From assembly GCA_002077065.1 (NCBI GenBank), contig NAJO01000019.1:124001-188000 (forward strand): DNA of 64,000 nucleotides, in the 5' to 3' direction. Origin of the DNA: Cryoendolithus antarcticus. Taxonomy: Eukaryota > Ascomycota > Dothideomycetes > Cladosporiales > Cladosporiaceae. The notes under the pieces were generated by a model. It saw nothing but the letters and a program-made list of their open reading frames with translations, had not been told where the DNA came from and made no database searches. This document shows, in pieces, positions 11,446 to 22,335 of the stretch (position 1 is its first letter; the number at the start of each line of letters is the position of its first letter). Made by a program: the position numbers and the translations under genes.

Positions 11446-14000
11446 TCATCCCCAAGCATCTCCCCAATCGTCTTCCTCTGCGGCTAACACTTTCTGCGCA
11501 TCCGGATCCTTCGTTGGCGCAACCTTCGTAGCGGCCGCCATCCCAATACTCCTCGACGCAAGGGCTGGTTTCACACTAGCTGTGTTGCTGACAGGCGCTT
11601 TCTTGGTAGCAAGTCCCTTCGACAACGGTTTGCTCCGCGACTTCGCAGCAGCCTGTGCATTCAGCCATCCCTCGAAGTCGGGCTCGCCTCCATCATCGTA
11701 CGAGCTCGTCGCTCTGGCCGTGGAGGCACTACTTGTCGGCCGTGGCGAGGTGGGTTCCGAACCCCAAGCGTCGGCAGCAGAGGTGTCATTGTCGTCCAAC
11801 TCGCCCCAAGTGTCGCCGAAGTCCTCGTCCTCTACTGTGGGAGGCGATGCGGTCATGTTGCGCAGGTTGGACCCTGCGCGAGGCACTGCATTCGCAGAAG
11901 GGGCGCTTTGTAAATTCGGTCGTACAGCCAGGCCGTTCTGTGGTGGTGTAGATGATGCGCGCTCAGCTGGCGTAGGCTTTGCGCCATTGCTGTTTGGTTG
12001 GATCTCGCCACTTGCAGCGCCGACTTTGTTTGTGAAGGATGATATGGCCCATCCCATCCACTGGTTGCTGGGCTGTGGAGTGCTTAGCCTGGTCGGACCG
12101 GCTGACTGCGACTGTGGGGGTGGTAGAACACTATCGGGTAACGTGCTTCCGTATTTCCGAACACGATCGAGGTAGATGGTCATTGTCTTATTCGCTTGAT
12201 CCCGGATGATCTTCTCTCTGTCGACAAGGCTTGGACAGATAGCAGGCAGCATCTTCGTCGCGCAATCATCTTCCGAGAACATGTCTGCTGTGGCGGCCAA
12301 AGCCATAAGAGCTGCATTGCGAGCATGCACGAATGGATCACGCAGAGCTCGTGAGAAAGCAGCTGTTAGGACCTTCGCTCTCGAGCCAGCTCCCAAATTG
12401 CGCGCGATCTTACCCAGACAGATCGTGGTGTTTGTCCGTATGCCAGGTTGTTCGTCGTTGGCAGTCTTCGCTAAGTGCCGCAACAGCTCACCATTGATTA
12501 CCCGGTCAGACAGCTTGTTGATCACCACCAAGACGGCCTTCACAGTCTGCTCTCGTACGATGGGCGCCAGATCACCAAAGCCAGTCACCATCTGAGGAAA
12601 GATCTTATCCGACACAGTCTTCTGGCTGAGGTGATCAATCGTTTGTGGCAAGTTCTCGAGCAGACAAACCCTCAGAGCGCGATCCGGAAGGGTGAAGAGC
12701 CGCACGATGACCGGTGTGATCTGCGCGTCGTACTCGTCTTCGCTCAATTTAGTGGCGAAACGCATGACGAGCGCGAGGGGTTTTGCACCACCACCGCCGA
12801 ATTCCACAGACTTGAGCAGCTCGGGCAAGACCTTAACCTTGAAGAAGTCTTCCGGAAAGTCATCGGAGTCTGCTACGATTTCGAGTTCGCTGCGTTCACA
12901 TTAGCTGTGCTCGATCTGATGCATCGTTTCACCATACCCAAGGAACGCTTCTCGCTCAATGTCGTTTTTCAAGCCCAAATTCTCGATACCATTTGTCAAA
13001 TCGATCAATGGCGTGTCAAAGAATCCACCCTTCCTCACACCTTGGTCCAGAAAGTGCCCGACGCTGAGTCGCATTTTCGGTAAGGCGTGTGTCAGTCGTC
13101 TGTACGACGCCTGCATAGCCTGCGGCACATTTTTGACACTACCAATCTGGTCGCTCCCAGAGAACCCTCCGCTGAAGACTTCAGACACCAGTGTACCGTA
13201 GCCATATGAGTCTATAGCATGTATAGGATGCTGTGAGATGCTGCTCCATCCACCCTTGGCAACTTCGGGTGGAGTGTAACGGCCGATGTCTGGCACCAGA
13301 CTGCCCAGGGTGAAAATCACGGCATCGTCTTCCTTCATTGAGGAGCAGATCTCAAGTCCAGCTACTTTCCACTCGCCGCTCTCTGTCGTGAAGATTGATG
13401 AGACTCGCACGTTGCCATGTACTGAAGCTGCTTCATCATTGATGAATTTCAAGGTTTTCTGTGATCATCAGTGCCGCCCAACGCCTGAGTGACCAAGTGG
13501 GAACGTACTGCGACATTGTGCAATCCCCACTTTGCGCTCTCCTCCGACAACGCTCTGCGTTTTGTAGCCCAAGCTAGCGGTGTGATGCGTTCAGTGGCGA
13601 TGTAGATAAGCTGATCTGTCTGGCTTGCCATTCGGTCAGTCAATCTCACAGTGGAGACCTGGATATTCTTTCGATCAACGCACCTCAAGCGTGTCTGACA
13701 CCTTCACCACGCCAGGATGTCGAAGTGTTCGGAATTTCCGCAGTGTATTCTTTGCAATCGGTAAGCGCGATCGATTCGCGTTGATATCGAAGGAGAATAT
13801 GCTGCATTTCGAGTTGTCTTCCTGGCCACGTCTCAGCGCCTGATCTTGTGCCAATCTGATTGCTCACGCCCGTCACTCACCCTCTTCGTCCCGTTATGTA
13901 AGGTCCATATCGACTGATCGACGTCCACGCGATCGCCAAACGTGTAAGGGAAGGCGGGGCCTTTGGCAATTGACGCCACCGCAGACTTGAGGAAATCCAT
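11446..14000 (-). CDS. cex1: SCYL1/Cex1-like pseudokinase with HEAT repeats
   Basis: Five exons: 14000-13881, 13839-13684, 13619-13509, 13458-12938 and 12889-11446, 783 residues with all phases consistent. The start MDFLKSAVASIAKGPAFPY is the typical N-terminus. Residues about 20-290 are a kinase-like fold (KNTLRKFRTLRHPGVVKV, then FINDEAASVHGNV where an active kinase would have its HRD loop), so the catalytic residues are lost. Residues about 310-560 are HEAT repeats. The tail is Ser/Pro/Ala-rich with several acidic Trp motifs and ends EDDWGDAWG, like SCYL1 proteins. Yeast Cex1 (761 residues) acts in nuclear tRNA export and COPI traffic in the cytoplasm. Divergent from the PHD-finger gene. 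Symbol by homology. Confidence 0.92.
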
Positions 14001-14783
14001 ATCGAGTCGTCTGCCGGACTTGTGTGTCCACGCTGCGACTCTTGAGATGCTACGCAACCCGCGCGGAAGGATACCTGTCTTCACACAGCATGCTATAAGG
14101 AACCGTGACATCTGGCTACTAGCATTGCACGGGATCAGAGTGCGAGCGATAAGGTGCGGGCCGCTATGATCCCTGCAGACGCGCTAGCAACAAACGCGTG
14201 CAACTTCCACCCTACAAACGTCGATCCAGCGCTGCTTCTTCAAGTTAGTCTCTGGACGTTGCTCTGTCGTCAACACCAAGGCCTAGCCGTACCAACACGC
14301 TATAGGAGTTGAGGCCTTCATGAGCGGTACTCAGGTACAACACGCGCTCGTTACGTATATTCTGGAACTTGTACACAACGCCTGCCCATGACCTCAAGAT
14401 CTCATGATCTCTTGATCTTGAGATCGGCTGGCGAAGGTTGAAAGCGTCGAGGGGTATGTAAGATGATCTAATGATTGTCATTGGCGACTTGCTAGGTGAT
14501 GAACGATATGGTAAAAGGGCTTATTTGTGCGGCGGTTTTGGTCTGGAGACATTCAACCCCGTGCCAGGGAATGACGAGCATTCATGGACTTCCTGACAGC
14601 GACACATCATCAGGACGACGGATGACGCTAGATGAATTGCACATGCTGACATGGTTCGCAGACCAACACGGTTCAAAGCGTATGGCACCGTGCAGAGCAC
14701 ATTTCTGTAGTCGTCCTCGCACTTGCCCACAGACACGCTAGCGCACCCTCTACAATATAGCTGCCATTCAGAGCATACGGACT
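14001..14783. promoter_or_regulatory. Divergent promoter region, cex1 / PHD-finger gene
   Basis: A 783-base head-to-head gap holding both promoters. It contains a perfect 9-base inverted repeat (CTCAAGATC at 14393-14401 and GATCTTGAG at 14414-14422) around a 12-base loop that itself carries GATC, listed separately. No gene is evident. Confidence 0.5.
14393..14422. repeat. 9-base perfect inverted repeat with 12-base spacer
   Basis: Arms CTCAAGATC and GATCTTGAG surround TCATGATCTCTT. It sits about 390 bases upstream of each divergent start, near the middle of the gap. It could form a short hairpin or bind a dimeric factor; no known site matches it, and chance is a real alternative. Confidence 0.55.
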
Positions 14784-17700
14784 ATGGCACCATTACGACA
14801 CACTTTCTCTTGGAACCAGGAAATCAGTGCCCTTTATGGTGCTGCGGACGATACGCAGAGCCCTGTTTACTCGTCCCCAGGCTCGAGGCGTGTTTCTGGG
14901 CTTCCGGCGACCCGCGCGCACTCGCATAGCTCGCCAGCATCGCCACGTAGCACCAGAATATTGACCACTGCAGGTGAAGTAGCTCAAGCAGCACTGAAAA
15001 TTGATCATGAGGGCCTGAGCAACGTGCCAACAGGTCCTAGACGCCATAAGTTGCCGTTCATCGAGAGCATAAGGTCTTCGCCCCACCTTTCGATCGCTTA
15101 CGACAGCATCCCAGGCAGCGAGGCACTACTGCAGAGGCTCCAACGCTTCTTCTCACCTGCCGGTGCTAGAAAGGTTGTAAGAGACGCTGTCGGCTACTAC
15201 GTTATATTCGCGGAAGATGCGGAGGGGAAGCGTCTCCTTGATCAATGCTTCCGTAGTCACGATGGGGTCATCTTTTCAAAGCAGTATCGCTTGAGACTCA
15301 CCTGTCATGTCAACGGCTTGATGGGCGCTGCACGTACGGAATGGCTTGCCGCACGTCACGCACGTGCCGAAGGACTGGAGTCTCATTACACCAGAATGCC
15401 GGATGGCAGCGTCCAGGGGCCCGTCGCCAAGTCATCACCCAAAGCCCTCTCACCGATAGGACGATCTGCAAGCCCAATGTCGAGCACAATGAAGCGACCC
15501 CAGGAGGATACGTCCTCCGTGGTGAGCAGCAGCAGAACACAGTCTTCGGCGACTAAGAGTCGTCGCGAACGATGCTTCGTCTGCAAACAAGATGCTGCGT
15601 ATAGGCCGACTGGACTCGTACAGTGCTCAACCTGCACCAAGCAATACCACCACTCTTGCCACAATGGGACGAACGCCCCTACACTCGGGCCAGATCACTT
15701 CCGTCCCTGGAGCTGCAACAGCTGTGTCAGGAAACAGGATGGGCTGAGCACTGCTGGAAATTTGACAAGGACTGTCATACAGACACTTTCACCCAGTGCT
15801 CCAGCCTCTGCACCTAGTGCGACAGAGTCCCGCAGACCGGCTGAAGCGATGGCGCCCGGAGCAATCACAACACCGCTGTCGCGAAAGTCAGGACACGTGC
15901 CTGTCAGTTCTTCTCCTAGGAAGGAAGCTGACAAGCTTGTCGAGACCAGTTCTGCGGCTGCACCAGTTGTCGCGCCTCCGCCCAAGTCGGGAACCGGTAA
16001 ACTGAATCTTACGCGCAAATCCCTGCAGCAGATGCCTGACAAGACACCGACCCTGGCACGTCAGTGCGGTGAGATTGTGCAGGCTGGCTCAGTCGAGACC
16101 GCACATGATACTCATCCTGTGCCGATGGAGGCTGCACCAAAGAGTCCTGTTCGCAAAACGGATACAGCTATGAAGACGGTGGACGTTCCTGCAGATCCGA
16201 CACACCCTCCCCCAGCCGCAACCAACTCTCGCAGTAAAGTACTCGACAGCGTAAGTACAAAGTCTGCCCGGCCCGCGATGGCGAAGCGTGGTGGATTCAA
16301 GGCCGTGCTAGGCAAAAGGGCGGCCAAAATCAGTACCGCTGTGCCGGGGCTGTCAACCCCTCTGTCACGCGTGGGCGGTGCTATGAGCTTGAACGCCAGT
16401 ATAGCTCAAGGTACACTCCCCTCGGAAGCTAATAGACTTGACGACATGCCCGATCTCAACAAGCCTGAGCAGCGCCTGGATGCCGTTGACGTTCCTACTA
16501 AGGCGCAACGTGGCAAGCCTTTGCCACTGCGCAGTCACGTAGTATCCTTCGCAGATCTTCTGCCTGCATCTGAGGACCGTAGATCAGCAGGAGTGCCTCA
16601 AAGCAAATCTGCTCTGCCAACATCTAGCAATGACTGTACCGCCTCAGCTTCCAGTCCTGCGACACAGAACCCGGCTTGGACGGAGGAGGATCTTGCCCGG
16701 ATTAAAGATCAGTTGGGAGACTCGCACAAAAGGCCGCGCCGAACAGCCAGATTCCCCCTAGTAGGCATGGCACTTGCCAGTGCTACGGGCTATAGACTGC
16801 AAAGCGTTGGGGTGAACAAATGGGTCGCTGACAATATCCCGACTTACAAACTCGACGAGGGCGACTGGGAGAACTCCTTGACCGCTTTGCTTTCGACGGG
16901 CCAGTCAAGAGGGCCGAATATAGGCTACTGGAGGCAGTATGATTGGACTGTTGGAAGTGGCGGGATTGGGACTGGATGCTGGTGGGAGTTGTTGCCTGGC
17001 AAGGTTGATGAGATGTGGCAATGGGACATCCAGCGCAAGCAGCCGATTCAACCGCGTCGTGCATTGTCTAGCGGACCCACGGGCATATCGGCTCGCAAGG
17101 AGCAGCCTCAACACGCCGTACGGAGTAGGAAGAGGAAGACAGGCAGTCAAGCAGCGTCTAGTCTTGAGTCGAGTCGTGCAGACACGCCGCTCGCAGAGAA
17201 GCTGTCGAAGCTCTGCGGAAGTCTCAGCACAAGAGATACACCACTGACTGGTTATACATCGTCGGAGGAAGAACCGATCATGAAGAAAAGACGGAAGTTG
17301 ACACCCTCAGCTTCGACAACTACGCTTAGCTCCAAGTCTACTCCCGTTCCTGCGAAGACGAAGACTCCCATGCTCGTCATCAAACCAGAGCGCTCTCCAC
17401 GGGCGAATATGATTGAGAGAAAAGCAACTACTAGCGAGAAACCAGCTGTGGTACCGGATAGCGCAACTGTACGCCAGTCGACTGGACCTGCAGACATGAA
17501 GCCGCGGCCGCATCTCGTCTTCATTCAAGATTGGAAGAAGAAGCCAGTGCTTGCCACAACTGCTGAGGAGACTGGTTTAGCTACTTACATTGCCCAAAAA
17601 GGCCCTCAGTTAGACTTCTCAGTCCGCTCTTTGTTTACCGAATGGCCTGAGTACCACCCTTGTCACGCATCGAGCAGCACTACACCAAGCACTCGGCTCA

Positions 17701-18050
17701 CACGCAAGCAATTGTGTGGCAAGCCCGCTTGCTACTCTCGCCTCGAACCGTTCGGTCTTCCAGTCCAAGCCGCCTCGCCGGTTAAACGTTCCAATGTGTC
17801 ACCAGAGAAGCGGCCAAGAGCCATTGTTGATGCTCAGCCGCATGATCCATACCCTTGGGAGGAGGATGGGACTGACGATGGAGGCGAGGGGAGAGAGGTT
17901 GCGAGCTTCGAGCAACTGCTGGGGCTGAGTGAGGACCCTGTCATGAAGATCCTCTACGAAGGAGATCTGGCGTTTAGAGAAGAAGTGAGGATGGAGAGTG
18001 GAAGACTGGCCAGGGGACTGGGCGTGTATGTGACAGGCTACGTAACTTGA
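14784..18050 (+). CDS. Large PHD-finger protein, function unknown
   Basis: One uninterrupted frame of 1088 residues from the ATG at 14784 (MAPLRHTFSWNQEIS). Residues about 264-313 form a PHD-type C4HC3 finger: CFVCKQD, then CSTCTKQYHHSC, then WSCNSCV. The segment before it (about 100-190) is folded and conserved-looking; the rest is mostly disordered Ser/Thr/Pro/Lys-rich sequence with basic clusters such as RKRKTG that could serve as nuclear signals. Near the end is DPYPWEEDGTDDGG followed by FEQLLGLSEDPVMKIL, a short acidic-helical element that looks like a docking motif. PHD fingers read histone tails, so a chromatin role is likely; no enzymatic domain is visible and I do not recognise an ortholog outside filamentous fungi. 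Confidence 0.82.
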   Translation: MAPLRHTFSWNQEISALYGAADDTQSPVYSSPGSRRVSGLPATRAHSHSSPASPRSTRILTTAGEVAQAALKIDHEGLSNVPTGPRRHKLPFIESIRSSPHLSIAYDSIPGSEALLQRLQRFFSPAGARKVVRDAVGYYVIFAEDAEGKRLLDQCFRSHDGVIFSKQYRLRLTCHVNGLMGAARTEWLAARHARAEGLESHYTRMPDGSVQGPVAKSSPKALSPIGRSASPMSSTMKRPQEDTSSVVSSSRTQSSATKSRRERCFVCKQDAAYRPTGLVQCSTCTKQYHHSCHNGTNAPTLGPDHFRPWSCNSCVRKQDGLSTAGNLTRTVIQTLSPSAPASAPSATESRRPAEAMAPGAITTPLSRKSGHVPVSSSPRKEADKLVETSSAAAPVVAPPPKSGTGKLNLTRKSLQQMPDKTPTLARQCGEIVQAGSVETAHDTHPVPMEAAPKSPVRKTDTAMKTVDVPADPTHPPPAATNSRSKVLDSVSTKSARPAMAKRGGFKAVLGKRAAKISTAVPGLSTPLSRVGGAMSLNASIAQGTLPSEANRLDDMPDLNKPEQRLDAVDVPTKAQRGKPLPLRSHVVSFADLLPASEDRRSAGVPQSKSALPTSSNDCTASASSPATQNPAWTEEDLARIKDQLGDSHKRPRRTARFPLVGMALASATGYRLQSVGVNKWVADNIPTYKLDEGDWENSLTALLSTGQSRGPNIGYWRQYDWTVGSGGIGTGCWWELLPGKVDEMWQWDIQRKQPIQPRRALSSGPTGISARKEQPQHAVRSRKRKTGSQAASSLESSRADTPLAEKLSKLCGSLSTRDTPLTGYTSSEEEPIMKKRRKLTPSASTTTLSSKSTPVPAKTKTPMLVIKPERSPRANMIERKATTSEKPAVVPDSATVRQSTGPADMKPRPHLVFIQDWKKKPVLATTAEETGLATYIAQKGPQLDFSVRSLFTEWPEYHPCHASSSTTPSTRLTRKQLCGKPACYSRLEPFGLPVQAASPVKRSNVSPEKRPRAIVDAQPHDPYPWEEDGTDDGGEGREVASFEQLLGLSEDPVMKILYEGDLAFREEVRMESGRLARGLGVYVTGYVT

Positions 18051-19514
18051 TATGCAAGCGGTGAGCTGATCTGACGATATGAAAGGGGACAGTGTTGCGC
18101 GCAAGAGTCTTGGTGGGCAACAATGTGTGGGACTTGCGTGGTCTTCTGGCACGCTGGGAAAGGTTCTAGGCTGGAGTCGGGGTCTTGAGCTGGCAACTGC
18201 ATGCATAATGGTTACATTGCCGAACAGAATAGCGCTTATGCTACAAAAGGCAAGTGGAGACTTCATCGACTGGCGTACAACAAATCTGGAGGAGTCATAT
18301 TTCACACCGACCTCGAGGCGAAAGCCCGTGCAACACCATCATCAATGACACGAGTGACCTTGCCAGCCTTCCAAGCATCTCCGAGCAAATAGACGGAAGT
18401 TTATTACATTGTAAGGTTCAGTGGCGCTTATGCAGATATCTGCGCACCGTGGCTCTAATTCAATACCATGCTCAAAGTTTCTGCGAGTGCATTCGAGATC
18501 CATGTATCTCCACAACCATGCACTATCGAGTGTGACCCTCGGAGCTTTTCACAGGACGAAACACTTCCACCCACGGTCCATGGAGCAACCCATTGACAAC
18601 GCCTCCAATTGACCAATGCTCCCCCACCTCTCCGTTGACTTCGCTACCAAGCATTGAGCTTGTCAAGCCACTCCACCTCATCTTTCTCTTTTGTAAGCAG
18701 AGTGATGCAGACTCCGCAATCACCGGCTCATTCGTACCGTAGCTCCACTTGGCACATCATGCATGTTATATGCAGTGACGTTGCCGCGGCATGATAAAAG
18801 TACGCTAGGCGGGAATACAGACGACGGAGTATATCCGGATATACACGCAGAAGTGATGCAGGAGTGGGACTCGGTGAGATTAAGACTCGTGCTTGCGATT
18901 TTAGAACGCCATGAGGTGGAGACGCTGGCTAGAAAACGGTAGATGGTGGTCTGAGCAGATCCATCGAATCTGCATAGGCTTCGGTACGCGGTCAGGGCGA
19001 TGTTCAACCTAGCTCGCGACGTTGGATGTTGATGCAGGCATGACATGATATGTGACGTGTGGCCGAACAGCATTTGGTCAGAGCCGCAGAGCCCTATGGC
19101 GAAGAAAGCTTCTCGGAGGAACAGCAAGATGGAGTTTAGTGCTGTAGCAGAATGGCATCGCCCGCTTTGCAAACCAAGGATCAGCAGAGCTCTCGGCACA
19201 GGCCGAACATGATGCTGTAGTAGAGTTTAAGGTAGTATGAACTCTGCGAGTCAACTTGGACTGCTTGTCTTGGCGATCCTCGACGACGGATAGGACGGTA
19301 GATGTAATTGGCACGATCGTCAAGCAGACTCGACAAGAACCTGATGGGAAGGAGAGCAGGCTTGGTGGAGCGGACTGTGCTGAAGCATGACGCCGCAAAG
19401 AGGAGCCTCGTGTCACCTATGCTCGTACACCCCGAATTTCCGCCAGGCCTGTCGAAACCATACTCTCCACATCCATGGCATGCTCGAGGCCCATAACATG
19501 GTAGAGGCGCGATA
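18051..19514. other. Intergenic, convergent, about 1.46 kb
   Basis: Tail-to-tail between the PHD-finger gene and the PNGase-like gene. A minus-strand frame of 159 codons (19199-18720) lies here, but it has no recognisable motif and overlaps several others of similar size, so it is not called. Nothing else found. Confidence 0.45.
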
Positions 19515-21739
19515 CTAACGCAGTCCCGAATGCTTGCGACCCCGTCCTGGCAGTCCCGATAATGCGAAGCCACTTCCACTGCCTTGTCCTCCGTGCTGAT
19601 GTCCGACAGGACTGCCCACAAGCGTCTCCGTGTCTGCCACCACCGTACCGTTGACTGCAAGCACATGTCTCTCGAACAGCCCCCGGGATCCTGAGATCGC
19701 CGGGAAGACATATGGCCCCGCGCCGGAACCAGTGGTGACGCCGGAGAAGATCATGTCCTGCTCGGTAGTGCCAAAGCTCGAAGATGTACTGGAGGTGGTG
19801 TTCGCAATGTACGTCGCGTTGCCATTCTGCGTAGTGGATAGGGACGCGCCCTGGAAGGTGGGTATCATCGAATGTACGGCGTTGGATGCTGAGAAGCTTT
19901 CGAGCCCTGAAGGAAACACCCCTTGACCCAGGGTCTGTACGTCTTTCCCGCGATTGATCGTAGCCTGAATGGTGAAGTTGTCGGCCTGTGTGGTGTACGA
20001 TGAGTAAGCATACAACGGGTAGCTGAAGTGTTTAGCGTATCCGCTGGAAGAGACATCATAGCCTGTCGTCTGTTGTGTATTGACCTGGGTGTTTGCCCCA
20101 TCTGTGTATACTCCAGTGTTCGAAAAGGCCAGGCTCTGTCGCCAAGATGCGGTTTTTCGCCCACGTGATGTGTTGATCGTGCTCTGGAAGGATAGACTGC
20201 GCTGTGCCTTGACTGAGTAACTGAGGGTACTGTTGGTACCATTGCCGACAGTACCGACGGCAGAGGAGACCTGAAAGCTTGGAGCTGGCTGGACAATCGA
20301 GGGCAGCGTTCCTGTGGTGACATGACCTGGCTTGTCAAGCCACACGAACACCTTGCCAGTGATCAGCCAGTACGAGTCGGTGGTCTCGGATAGCGTCGCG
20401 GTGCCATCTCCAGAGTCGTCCAGACCAGAGACTCGTATTGTGAAGTTATGCGCATTACCGTCACACATCAACGGGAGCCACGGTGTAATGTCAATCTCAT
20501 CCTCTTTCAAATCGAAAGCATCAATGCCTACAACAGGCCGCCAGAGGCCTGGAACTACGCCGCCAGTAAAGATGATCGGAAATGGCCAGGCAACGCCCAC
20601 TAGCGTTCCATCGATAGAGACTTGAACCTCGCGAAAAGGCGAGTAGCCGTACAAAGTACCGTACTGTGGGAAGGTGTCGATCTCCGATTGCAAAGTATTG
20701 GACCACCAGAACTAGATATGGTCAGTGTCTGCGCCCGCATGGTCAATACCGCAATCATGCATACCTCTTCTTGACTCTGCCCAGTCGCCGCGACCGTGAA
20801 TATAGCCTTCATGGCATTGCGCGGTAAAGTGAGATCCGATGATGCTACATCGGACGGTACAGTGAACACACTGGCCCCGCCATCCGAGCCTTTGTGGGCG
20901 GAAACCGGCAAAATCACATCCGCCGGAATAATTGAGTCGGCCGCAGTGAAGTACGATGCCGTAAGGGTCGTGTTGAAAGCGCCCGTATAGGTTGCATCTA
21001 TGAGATTGCCAAGGTCCATAATCAATTTACCTTGCTGCTTGAACAGCGACAAGTAACTGGTCATGTCTTTCGAGTAAGTCCACTCGATGCCGTTCGCAGT
21101 CGGCTCCGCAGTGCTTGTGCGGAAGACTTCGGTGTCGCCCAGATACACAATCCCGAGCCTGTCGAATTGTCGCCCACGCGACGTGACCGTGAGGTTCCAT
21201 GTCACCCGATTGAACGAGCATGGCGGAGGTGTGTAGTTTCCAACGAACGGCTGACCGTAGGAGTAGGCAAAGGAGTACGACACCAGCGTCTGTTGGCAAC
21301 TCTTCCGATGGTTCTCAATGATGGCAACCGTGGCCGTGCTTGAGCCATCTGTGATCTCGAGTGTGCCGTCGGGAATTACAGTGAGCACGGGAGGATAGAC
21401 CTGGAAAACTTCGAGGAGAGAAACCGTCGCAGCGCGAATATATTGGCGTGATGACCGAGGCTGGACTAGCACGTCGCTCAATTTGGTTCCGGCGTGAAAC
21501 CGGTTGGTCATCACACATAGCGTGATTATCAGGCCAGCTGCAAGTGTGGCTGCAGTGATCTTCCATAGTCGATGCTGCCGCAAAGACGCGATCGGCTGGT
21601 CTGCCGATTCATAGCCACAGTGCGCCCCGCATCCCGTGTGGTTCGCGCCACGACATCCCACCGCGAGATTGCTAACGAGATCATTAGATCTTGACAAACT
21701 GGCTTTCTCGGCATCTGCGACTAGATGATAAGCGGACAT
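19515..21739 (-). CDS. Peptide-N4-asparagine amidase A (PNGase A)-like, membrane-anchored
   Basis: Exons 21739-20765 and 20711-19515, intron GTATGC...TCTAG, phase 0; 723 residues. I chose the ATG at 21739 (MSAYHLVADAEK); the frame stays open upstream but that part looks like noise. Residues 1-60 are cytosolic, 61-78 are one hydrophobic helix (ITAATLAAGLIITLCVMT), and the remainder is lumenal or external with many NxS/T sites. Blocks such as WNLTVTSRGRQFDRLGIVYLGDTEVFRTSTAE (positions about 21190-21090) and FPQYGTLYGYSPFREVQVSIDG are hallmarks of the PNGase A family. The family cleaves N-glycans from glycopeptides; fungal members are little studied. A type II topology is inferred. Confidence 0.87.
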
Positions 21740-21930
21740 GATGGTGACAATTGTAGGTAACGCTTTCTTCGCCGCTTCGGTAAGGAACAGACACGCGGTG
21801 CTCAGGGCTGCAGCTTGTCCAGTAAAACGGATTTTATCGGACCAAAGAGTTAAGTCCGATGCGAGGCTGTGACACAATATCAATCTTGTGCGCTCGCACG
21901 AGGTCGCAGGCATCGACTTACCAATGGCTC

Positions 21931-22335
21931 TCAAGTACGACTGCTCTCCGCGTGCGTGGTCCTCCAGTACCGATTGACGGCGTGCTCCGCGGCCTCGCCA
22001 GAAAAGCGTTGACGGAAGTAGTTGAAGACGGCAAATTCGTCCTTCGTGAAGACGTATGAGTCGGGGTAGTTGTCAAGGTTTGACTGAATCTGATTGACTG
22101 CCGACTCAAGGTAATCAGCGACGTTGGCATCGAGATCGCCCTCAGTATTACGGGCTATGTCGATGGCACGTTGGTAAGTAAGCACACCGACTCCATCGAC
22201 GCTGGTTTGTTCGGTACCTCCCATAACGAAGGGTAATCTATGTTCAAGAGTTGCGTGGTATGGTGAATGCCCATAGGGTGTCGTAGGCATGGACGGTGGA
22301 CTTGGATAGGCAGAAGAAGGCAGCGGTGCACACAT
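21931..22335 (-). CDS. Small conserved hypothetical protein (134 residues)
   Basis: Single exon from ATG 22335 (MCAPLPSSAYPSPPSMP). The N-terminal 35 residues are Pro/Ser-rich and probably disordered; the C-terminal 90 are helical with the block YVFTKDEFAVFNYFRQRF and end in a motif AVNRYWRTTH. Codon use and the amphipathic pattern look coding. It lies 190 bases upstream of the PNGase-like gene on the same strand. I recognise the look of a short fungal-specific family but can name no function. Confidence 0.55.
   Translation of the reverse strand: MCAPLPSSAYPSPPSMPTTPYGHSPYHATLEHRLPFVMGGTEQTSVDGVGVLTYQRAIDIARNTEGDLDANVADYLESAVNQIQSNLDNYPDSYVFTKDEFAVFNYFRQRFSGEAAEHAVNRYWRTTHAESSRT

Noticed and set aside
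18720..19199. 159-codon minus-strand open frame
   Set aside because: No domain, no signal, no splice partner, and several overlapping frames of like size; looks like chance in GC-balanced sequence.
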